Positions 6,088 to 10,957 of a stretch of 10,957 nt of DNA are shown here, one piece after another (position 1 is the stretch's first letter; each line of letters begins with the position of its first letter). Under the pieces are notes generated by a model that had not been told where the DNA came from, made no database searches, and saw nothing but the letters and a program-made list of their open reading frames with translations. The position numbers were made by a program, and so were the translations under genes. Location: assembly GCA_934561335.1 (NCBI GenBank), contig CAKTGD010000039.1, positions 1 through 10,957 of the forward strand, given 5' to 3'. This DNA is from an uncultured Oscillospiraceae bacterium. GTDB taxonomy: Bacteria; Bacillota_A; Clostridia; Oscillospirales; Oscillospiraceae.

Positions 6088-6126
6088 AAAAAGCAGAGAC
6101 TGCCGCGGCGGCAGCCTCTGCTTTTT
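6088..6126 (+). terminator. Bidirectional intrinsic terminator after the lipoprotein gene
   Basis: GCAGAG (6093-6098) pairs with CTCTGC (6116-6121) and, after one mismatch, CTGCCG (6100-6105) pairs with CGGCAG (6109-6114), loop CGG. It has AAAAA on the left and TTTTT on the right, so it works on both strands. On the plus strand it ends the lipoprotein transcript; on the minus strand it would end a transcript from the promoter at 6176-6204. Confidence 0.9.
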
Positions 6127-6169
6127 CATGAAAGGAGAGAGAATAACAAAAGATATGCTTTCTTTGTCT
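6088..6169 (-). ncRNA. Candidate small RNA of about 80 nt with an anti-Shine-Dalgarno stretch
   Basis: A consensus promoter (6176-6204) faces a good intrinsic terminator (6088-6126) with only about 45 bases between, and no plausible minus-strand gene lies there. The predicted RNA starts near 6169 and ends in the U-run at 6092-6088. Its unpaired middle carries UCUCUCUCCUUUC (6142-6130), complementary to Shine-Dalgarno sites. C/U-rich single-stranded stretches of this kind are how several Firmicutes small RNAs (for example RsaE-type) bind mRNAs. A short open frame beginning at the ATG in the hairpin base has no ribosome site. Promoter and terminator are seen; the RNA itself is inferred. Confidence 0.5.
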
Positions 6170-6175
6170 GAGGCT

Positions 6176-6204
6176 ACTATAGCGCAGCAGGGTGCGCCTG
6201 TCAA
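6176..6204 (-). promoter_or_regulatory. Consensus orphan promoter, minus strand
   Basis: TTGACA (6204-6199), exactly 17 bases, then TATAGT (6181-6176). The -35 matches the housekeeping-sigma consensus fully and the -10 at five of six. It points toward the 3' end of the lipoprotein gene, not to the start of any gene. Confidence 0.75.
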
Positions 6205-6208
6205 CGAG

Positions 6209-6237
6209 TGTGACAAATAATTCACAAATTGTTCACA
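6209..6237. repeat. TTCACA direct repeats with an inverted TGTGA copy between two divergent promoters
   Basis: TTCACA occurs at 6221-6226 and 6232-6237, 11 bp apart on the same face of the helix. TGTGA at 6209-6213 is an inverted copy. It sits between the minus-strand -35 (6199) and the plus-strand -35 (6258). It may bind a regulator. The longer nine-base words resemble DnaA boxes at eight of nine positions, which could be chance. Confidence 0.4.
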
Positions 6238-6257
6238 GCCCGGCGGCCCATTGCCTC

Positions 6258-6286
6258 TTGACGATGCGGGGAGATCGTGGTAATAT
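6258..6286 (+). promoter_or_regulatory. Promoter of the marR-exporter operon
   Basis: TTGACG (6258-6263), a 17-base spacer ending TGG, and TAATAT (6281-6286) form a strong extended -10 promoter. Transcription would start near 6293, inside the first of two operator-like repeats, giving a leader of about 75 bases. Confidence 0.8.
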
Positions 6287-6313
6287 TTAGCTCGCTAATT
6301 TTTAGTATGCTAA
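6287..6313. promoter_or_regulatory. Tandem MarR-type operators at the operon start
   Basis: TTAGCTCGCTAA (6287-6298) is a perfect inverted repeat around TC. TTAGTATGCTAA (6302-6313) repeats the pattern TTAGy-N2-GCTAA 15 bp further on. They cover the transcription start, the usual place for autorepression by a MarR-family protein. Binding by the adjacent regulator is inferred. Confidence 0.7.
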
Positions 6314-6318
6314 CTACC

Positions 6319-6349
6319 GCTGCCTCCGGCCCTGTGGCCGTCAGGCGGC
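6319..6349 (+). promoter_or_regulatory. Stable hairpin in the marR leader, just upstream of the ribosome site
   Basis: GCTGCCT (6319-6325) pairs with AGGCGGC (6343-6349), and GGCC (6328-6331) with GGCC (6336-6339) around a CTGT loop. The Shine-Dalgarno AGGAGG (6356-6361) begins six bases after it, so it may shield the leader end or tune ribosome loading. There is no T-run, so it is not a terminator. Confidence 0.45.
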
Positions 6350-6368
6350 TGACAGAGGAGGAATGACA

Positions 6369-6827
6369 ATGACGTGCCGGGAGCGATGCAAATTTCAGCA
6401 CCTCGGGCCGCTGATCGGCTATTGTGACCACCAGATACACCGGCTGATGACCCGGATGCTGCGGCAGTATGACGTTTCGCCCATGCAGTGCCGGACGCTG
6501 ACCTATTTGCAGGAGACGGAGGGCGAGGTGAACCAGCGGATGCTGGAGGAGCACCTGATGGTAAAGCCCTCCACCGCCAGCGGGATCGTGGGACGGCTGG
6601 AGGAAAAGGGGCTGCTGCGGCGGCAGACCAGCCGCAGTGACGGGCGGTGCCGCATTCTGGCGCTGACCGACAGCGGGCGGCAGTTTTACACACAGTTCTG
6701 CGCCATCGCGCAGCAGGTGAACCGTCAGGCGGAGCAAAACTTCTCACCGGAGGAGAGGGAGACGCTGCGCAGGCTGCTGCTGCGTCTGGCCGACAATCTC
6801 AGCGAGACAGGAGAAGACGGGCAATGA
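6369..6827 (+). CDS. MarR-family transcriptional regulator
   Basis: The 152-residue protein has an N-terminal helical dimer part, a winged helix at about 40-100 and C-terminal dimer helices. The recognition helix is KPSTASGIVGRLEEKG (66-81) and the wing is RQTSRSDGRCRILALT (85-100), both classic for MarR. The ATG at 6369 is chosen because AGGAGG (6356-6361) lies seven bases before it; the in-frame ATG at 6363 would leave one base. Six cysteines (3, 7, 19, 41, 94, 111) are many for so small a protein and hint at thiol or redox sensing, which is only a suggestion. Its stop overlaps the start of the first exporter gene (ATGA), so they are translationally coupled. It most likely represses the operon until a ligand binds. 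Confidence 0.93.
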   Translation: MTCRERCKFQHLGPLIGYCDHQIHRLMTRMLRQYDVSPMQCRTLTYLQETEGEVNQRMLEEHLMVKPSTASGIVGRLEEKGLLRRQTSRSDGRCRILALTDSGRQFYTQFCAIAQQVNRQAEQNFSPEERETLRRLLLRLADNLSETGEDGQ

Positions 6828-8557
6828 GAACATTTATACCCTATACAAAAGGCTATCGCCAGTGGATATTGCTGGGCGTGGCCTGTTCCGTGGCCGAGGC
6901 GGTGCTGGAGCTGGAGCTGCCAAAGGCCATGAGCCAGATCGTGGATGTGGGCATCGCCGGCGGCGACAGGGCATACATCATGTGGACGGGGCTGAAGATG
7001 CTGGCGCTGGCCATGCTGGCGCTTTTAAGCGGCGTGGGCGCGGCGGTGTTTGCCGCAAAGGCGGCTATGGGCTTCGGCGCGCAGGTGCGTCAGGCGGAGT
7101 ATGAGCAGGTGCAGCGCTTCTCGTTTGCCAACATCGAGCATTTTTCCACCGCCAGCCTGATCACACGCCTGACCAACGACGTTTCATCGGTGCAGATGAC
7201 GCTCTTTATGGGCATGCGCATGTGCATCCGTGCGCCGGTGATGCTGATCACCGCGCTGATCAAGGCGCTTGAGATCAGCCTTGATCTGAGCCGGGTATTT
7301 CTGGTCGTGGTGCCGCTGCTGGTGCTGGCGGTGGTGATCGTGCTGCGGTATGTGGGGCCGTTTTTCACCGCGCTGCAATCCGCCACCGATGATGTGAACC
7401 TTGTGGTGCAGGAGAACCTGAACGCCGTGCGGGTGGTGAAGTCCTTTGTCCGGGAGGATGAGGAGACGGAGAAGTTCCGCGTCCGCAGCGATAAGCTCCG
7501 CGACACCTCCGAGCGGGCCTTCAGCTTTGTGGTGATGTTCATGCCGGCGGTGGTTCTGCTGATGGGCGGTACCATCGTATCGCTCATGTGGCTGGGCGGC
7601 CATGATGTGGCGGCGGGCACGCTGCTCTCCGGCGACCTGCTGGCCTTTTTCACCTACGCCAGCGAGATCCTCATGTCCCTGATGATGGTGTCCATGGTGC
7701 TGATGGTGCTGACCCGCGCCATCGCCTGCGGCAAGCGGATCAAGGAGGTGCTGTGCGAGCAGCCGGAGATTACCGACGCACAGGCAGACCCGGCGCTGAC
7801 TGTGGAAAACGGCGATATCCGCTTTGAGCATGTGTACTTCAAGTACCATCCTACCGCAGAGAACTGGAACCTGAGCGATATCAACGTGCATATTGAAAGT
7901 GGCATGACCGTAGGCGTTCTGGGCGGCACCGGCAGCGCCAAGACCACGCTGGTGAGCATGATCCCCCGGCTCTATGAGGTCAGCGAGGGCGCGGTGTATA
8001 TCGGCGGCCGCAACGTAAAGGACTACACCATGGAGGCGCTGCGCAGCGGCTGCGCCATGGTGCTGCAAAAGAACACCCTCTTTTCCGGCACCATCCGTGA
8101 AAACCTGCGCTGGGGCAGAGCGGATGCCACCGACGCCGAGATAGAGGAGGCCTGCCGCATGGCCTGCGCCGATGAATTTATCAGCAAAATGCCGGATGGG
8201 TACGATACCCATATCGAGCAGGGCGGCACCAACGTGTCCGGCGGCCAGAAGCAGCGCCTGTGCATTGCCCGCGCCATTCTGCGCCGGCCCAAGGTGCTGA
8301 TTCTGGATGACTCCACCTCCGCGGTGGATACCGCCACCGACGCTAAGATCCGCGGCGCGCTGCGTGCGGCGCTGCCCGGCACTACCAAGCTGATTATCGC
8401 CCAGCGCATCACCTCCGTGATGGATGCGGATCTGATCCTGGTGCTGGATGACGGCCATGTGGTGGGGCAGGGCACCCACGCCCAGCTGATGGACAGCTGC
8501 GAGATCTACCGCGAGGTCTATGAATCCCAGCAGGAAGGAGTGAGCATTGATGGCTGA
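6824..8557 (+). CDS. Heterodimeric ABC exporter, subunit with degenerate ATP site (TM287/BmrC-like)
   Basis: The 577-residue half-transporter has a six-helix type IV exporter domain (about 1-310) and a nucleotide-binding domain (about 330-577). Walker A is GGTGSAKT (367-374), with Ala where the P-loop usually has Gly. The Q-loop Gln is at 415 and the signature is VSGGQ (471-475), canonical in its last four residues. Walker B ends Asp-Asp (495-496) instead of Asp-Glu, and the H-loop reads AQR, with Gln527 replacing the switch His. These are the changes seen in the degenerate subunit of heterodimers such as TM287/288. It therefore needs the next gene product to make one active site. It probably exports drugs or hydrophobic metabolites; the substrate cannot be read from sequence. 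The start overlaps the marR stop, and its end overlaps the partner gene. Confidence 0.93.
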   Translation: MRTFIPYTKGYRQWILLGVACSVAEAVLELELPKAMSQIVDVGIAGGDRAYIMWTGLKMLALAMLALLSGVGAAVFAAKAAMGFGAQVRQAEYEQVQRFSFANIEHFSTASLITRLTNDVSSVQMTLFMGMRMCIRAPVMLITALIKALEISLDLSRVFLVVVPLLVLAVVIVLRYVGPFFTALQSATDDVNLVVQENLNAVRVVKSFVREDEETEKFRVRSDKLRDTSERAFSFVVMFMPAVVLLMGGTIVSLMWLGGHDVAAGTLLSGDLLAFFTYASEILMSLMMVSMVLMVLTRAIACGKRIKEVLCEQPEITDAQADPALTVENGDIRFEHVYFKYHPTAENWNLSDINVHIESGMTVGVLGGTGSAKTTLVSMIPRLYEVSEGAVYIGGRNVKDYTMEALRSGCAMVLQKNTLFSGTIRENLRWGRADATDAEIEEACRMACADEFISKMPDGYDTHIEQGGTNVSGGQKQRLCIARAILRRPKVLILDDSTSAVDTATDAKIRGALRAALPGTTKLIIAQRITSVMDADLILVLDDGHVVGQGTHAQLMDSCEIYREVYESQQEGVSIDG

Positions 8558-10436
8558 TACAAAGAGAACCGCGTCCGGCCACGGCAGACATGGCCCCGGC
8601 GGCCACGGCTACCAGCGCCCCAAGGATATGAAGGGCACCTTCCGCAAGCTGATGCGGTATGTGGGCCGCTATAAGGGGGCGCTGATACTGGTGGCGGTGT
8701 GCCTGCTGGCCAGCTCCGCCGGCAGCGTGGCCACCAGCTATATGCTCAAGCCGCTGCTGAATAACTATATTATTCCCGGCGATTTCCCCGGCCTTTTCAA
8801 AATGCTGCTGGTGATGGGCGGCCTGTTCGCCCTCAGCGCGCTGTGCTCCTACGCCTATGCGCGGATCATGGTGCATGTGGCCCAGCGGACGGTGGCCGCC
8901 ATCCGGCAGGATCTGTTTGACCATTTGCAGGCGCTGCCCATCCGCTATTATGACTGCCACCAGTCCGGCGATCTGATGAGCCGCTTTACCAACGATATCG
9001 ATACCGTCTCGGAGATGCTCAACAGCAGCTTTGCCAGCGTCGTCTCCAACGTGCTGACCTTTTTGGGTACGGTGCTGATGATGATCGTGCTCAATCCGTG
9101 GCTGACGCTGATCACCTTCGTGTTTCTGGGGCTGATGGCCGGCGTGGTCAAGACCGTGGGCGGCCGCAGCCGCGTCAATTTCCAGCGCCAGCAAAAGGCG
9201 CTGGGCGCAGTGAACGGCTACATCGAGGAGATGATCGAGGGACAGAAGGTCATCAAGGTCTTTAACCACGAGCAGGAGGCCATCAGCCGCTTTACGGTGC
9301 TCAACGACAGCTACCGTCACTCCGCCACGGCGGCGCAGGCCTACGCCGGCATGATGATGCCCGCCATGGGCAACCTGAGCAAGATCAACTACGCCGTTAC
9401 CTGCTGCGTCGGCGGATTGCTGGCCATCGGCGGCGTGTTCGATGTCGGCTCGCTGGGCGCGTACCTGCTGTACGTCAAGCAGGTCAGCCAGCCGGTGGGC
9501 CAGATCAGCCAGCAGATCAATACGCTGCTGGCGGCGGCCGCCGGCGCCGAGCGGATCTTCGCCGTGATGGACGAAGCGCCGGAGGTGGACGAGGGCAAGA
9601 CCGTCATCGTCCGGGTGGAGAAAAACGGCGATACCCTGACCGAGACGGCGCAGCGCACCGGTCACTGGGCGTGGAAGAAGCCGGACGGCACGCTGGTGGA
9701 GCTGCGGGGCGATGTGCGCTTTGACCATGTGACGTTCTCCTACGACGGGGAAAAGACGGTGCTCAACAACGTGTCTCTCTTCGCCAAGCCCGGTCAGAAG
9801 ATCGCCTTTGTCGGCTCCACCGGCGCGGGCAAGACCACCATCACCAACCTTATCAACCGCTTTTACGATGTGCAGCAGGGCACCATCACCTATGACGGCA
9901 TCGACGTGAAGGATATCGCCAAGGATTCCCTGCGCCACTCGCTGGGAATGGTCTTGCAGGATACCCATCTGTTTACCGGCACAGTGGCCGACAACATCCG
10001 CTACGGCAAGCTGGACGCCACAGACGAAGAGGTGTATGCCGCCGCCAAGCTGGCCAATGCCGACACCTTTATCCGCCATCTGCCGCAGGGCTATGACACC
10101 GTCATCACCGGTGACGGAGCGGGCCTCAGTCAGGGCGAGCGGCAGCTGCTGGCCATTGCCCGGGCCGCCGTGTCCGATCCGCCGGTGCTGATCCTGGACG
10201 AGGCCACCTCCTCCATCGATACCCGCACCGAGACGCTGATCGAGCGGGGCATGGACTCGCTCATGGAGGGCCGCACGGTGTTCGTCATCGCCCACCGGCT
10301 GTCCACCGTTCGCAATGCCAAGGCGATTCTGGTGCTGGAGAACGGACAGATCATCGAGCGGGGCGATCACGCCCAGCTGCTGGCGGAACAGGGCCGGTAC
10401 TATCAGCTGTACACCGGTCAGGCAAAATTGAGCTGA
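8550..10436 (+). CDS. Heterodimeric ABC exporter, catalytic-site subunit (TM288/BmrD-like)
   Basis: The 628-residue partner half-transporter begins with a Gly/His/Arg-rich cytosolic tail (about 8-22, GHGRHGPGGHG). The six-helix exporter domain (about 40-340) and the nucleotide-binding domain (about 385-628) follow. Walker A GSTGAGKT (422-429), Walker B LILDE with Glu551, and the H-loop AHR with His582 are all intact. Its signature is LSQGE (526-530) instead of LSGGQ, so the competent ATP site pairs its Walker motifs with the VSGGQ of the other subunit. A charged insert with GHWAWKKPDG lies between the two domains (about 350-385); I recall similar inserts in clostridial relatives. ATG 8550, nine bases after AAGGAG, is preferred to TTG 8547. 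It overlaps the previous stop by eight bases, ensuring coupled production. Confidence 0.93.
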   Translation: MADTKRTASGHGRHGPGGHGYQRPKDMKGTFRKLMRYVGRYKGALILVAVCLLASSAGSVATSYMLKPLLNNYIIPGDFPGLFKMLLVMGGLFALSALCSYAYARIMVHVAQRTVAAIRQDLFDHLQALPIRYYDCHQSGDLMSRFTNDIDTVSEMLNSSFASVVSNVLTFLGTVLMMIVLNPWLTLITFVFLGLMAGVVKTVGGRSRVNFQRQQKALGAVNGYIEEMIEGQKVIKVFNHEQEAISRFTVLNDSYRHSATAAQAYAGMMMPAMGNLSKINYAVTCCVGGLLAIGGVFDVGSLGAYLLYVKQVSQPVGQISQQINTLLAAAAGAERIFAVMDEAPEVDEGKTVIVRVEKNGDTLTETAQRTGHWAWKKPDGTLVELRGDVRFDHVTFSYDGEKTVLNNVSLFAKPGQKIAFVGSTGAGKTTITNLINRFYDVQQGTITYDGIDVKDIAKDSLRHSLGMVLQDTHLFTGTVADNIRYGKLDATDEEVYAAAKLANADTFIRHLPQGYDTVITGDGAGLSQGERQLLAIARAAVSDPPVLILDEATSSIDTRTETLIERGMDSLMEGRTVFVIAHRLSTVRNAKAILVLENGQIIERGDHAQLLAEQGRYYQLYTGQAKLS

Positions 10437-10449
10437 AGGAGAATGCGTC

Positions 10450-10839
10450 ATGACAGAAAAAGAGCTTTGCCAAAAGGCCATGGATATGCTGGATATGGCC
10501 TACATCCCCTATTCCCACTTCCCCGTGGGAGCGGCGCTGGAGTGCGCCGACGGCACGGTGTTCACCGGCTGCAATATTGAAAACGCCGCCTACGGCGCCA
10601 CCGTCTGCGCCGAGCGCACCGCCATCTTCAAGGCCGTCAGCGAGGGCCATCGGGACTTTGTCCGCATTGCCATCGCCGGACGCAGCAACGATTACTGCGT
10701 GCCCTGCGGCACCTGCCGGCAGGTGATGATGGAGTTTGCCCCGGAGCTGGAGGTGCTGTGCGTCAACCGGGCGGGCGAGGCGAAGAAATTCGCCCTGAAG
10801 GAGCTGCTGCCGTATGGCTTTGACCATACATGGCTATAA
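10450..10839 (+). CDS. cdd: Cytidine deaminase
   Basis: The enzyme hydrolyses cytidine and deoxycytidine to uridine and deoxyuridine in the cytosol. The 129-residue length fits the small tetrameric class. Zinc ligands Cys53, Cys86 and Cys89 and the catalytic Glu55 lie in VCAERTA and PCGTCRQ, and the N-terminal YSHFPVGAAL and GCNIENAAYG form the substrate-binding part. AAGGAG lies eight bases before the ATG. The gene follows the exporter with only 13 bases between, so it is probably in the same transcript. Salvage is the default role. Deamination of cytidine-like drugs beside an exporter is a possible second role. Confidence 0.97.
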   Translation: MTEKELCQKAMDMLDMAYIPYSHFPVGAALECADGTVFTGCNIENAAYGATVCAERTAIFKAVSEGHRDFVRIAIAGRSNDYCVPCGTCRQVMMEFAPELEVLCVNRAGEAKKFALKELLPYGFDHTWL

Positions 10840-10840
10840 T
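10835..10840 (+). promoter_or_regulatory. Possible promoter for the right-edge gene
   Basis: A perfect TATAAT overlaps the cdd stop codon. No good -35 lies 16-18 bases upstream, so this is only a candidate. If used, the leader to the next gene would be about 94 bases. Confidence 0.3.
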
Positions 10841-10850
10841 GAACAAAAAT

Positions 10851-10918
10851 TTCCGGCAAAAAGACGGAACAAATTCCTGTGGCTCTGCGTCTAAAGGACA
10901 GACCCACAGAAGCTGTGG
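10851..10918 (+). promoter_or_regulatory. Structured leader with two mutually exclusive hairpins
   Basis: TTCCG (10851-10855) can pair with CGGAA (10865-10869). CTGTGG (10877-10882) can pair with CCACAG (10904-10909), extended inward by TCT/AGA and GTC/GAC. The same CCACAG can instead pair with a second CTGTGG (10913-10918) across an AAG loop. Two CTGTGG copies thus compete for one partner just before the ribosome site at 10925-10931. No known riboswitch class was recognised. Confidence 0.4.
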
Positions 10919-10940
10919 AAAAACAAGGAGGACTTTTCTG

Positions 10941-10957
10941 ATGAAAAAATTTCTGGC
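10941..10957 (+). CDS. Start of an exported protein, cut by the window edge
   Basis: ATG at 10941 follows AAGGAGG (10925-10931) at good spacing and opens MKKFL, the charged start and first hydrophobic residue of a signal peptide. Only five full codons are present, so no family can be assigned. A nucleoside-binding BMP-family lipoprotein is a reasonable guess next to cdd, but it is a guess. Confidence 0.5.

Noticed and set aside
6128..6223. Short plus-strand frame in the gap before marR
   Set aside because: Its start lies inside a terminator. The next ATG is 17 bases from the only ribosome-like site, and the product shows no pattern.
6209..6226. CRP- or Rex-type site (TGTGA...TCACA)
   Set aside because: The half-sites are eight bases apart instead of the six needed for those regulators.
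7184..8479. Open frame of 431 codons on the minus strand under the first exporter gene
   Set aside because: Antisense shadow with low-complexity His/Gln-rich translation and no ribosome site.
8409..10481. Very long open frame (690 codons) on the minus strand under the second exporter gene
   Set aside because: It is a shadow of a well-supported ABC gene. Its product is His/Gln-rich with no domain, and it lacks a ribosome site. GC-rich coding DNA often leaves such open antisense frames.
10841..10940. Purine-type riboswitch before the right-edge gene
   Set aside because: The conserved junction and loop sequences of purine riboswitches are absent. Only a generic competing-hairpin leader is supported.

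Overview
The window looks like chromosomal DNA of a GC-rich member of the Clostridia. An Oscillospiraceae-like gut anaerobe is my best guess from gene content and style, not from any database match. Genes have strong AGGAGG-type ribosome binding sites, promoters with -35/-10 hexamers and often an extended TGn -10, and short GC hairpin plus T-run terminators. Housekeeping proteins are of Firmicutes type. No rRNA, tRNA, CRISPR array, insertion sequence or phage gene was seen, and no gene-free stretch exceeds about 250 bases.

Left block (1-2715, minus strand): mnmE (tRNA-modification GTPase), prmA (ribosomal protein L11 methyltransferase) and the start of a flavoprotein oxidoreductase lie in one leftward operon. 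The flavoprotein frame is broken by an in-frame amber codon after 50 residues.

Cassette (2747-3709): an AT-richer pair of divergent genes lies between two near-identical terminators exactly 1000 bp apart. One encodes a zinc-ribbon, single-span membrane protein with a DUF4352-like outer domain; the other encodes a small XRE-family repressor. Their shared control region holds two copies of a probable operator and a near-consensus promoter.

Middle block (3754-5538, minus strand): a CarD-family RNA polymerase-binding protein has a terminator-like hairpin in its own leader. Upstream of it lies a two-gene unit of uridine phosphorylase and a GlsB/YeaQ-type small membrane protein.

Divergence zone (5463-6368): a Gly/Ser-rich orphan lipoprotein gene reads rightward and ends in a terminator that works in both directions. 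Facing it is a consensus minus-strand promoter with no gene behind it. Together they define a candidate small RNA of about 80 nt carrying an anti-Shine-Dalgarno stretch.

Right block (6258-10957, plus strand): a MarR-family regulator with two operator-like repeats at its own promoter is followed, with overlapping or closely spaced starts, by the two halves of a heterodimeric type IV ABC exporter and then by cytidine deaminase (cdd). The first codons of a further exported protein lie at the right edge, behind a structured leader. The block reads as a drug- or metabolite-responsive exporter operon joined to pyrimidine nucleoside salvage.
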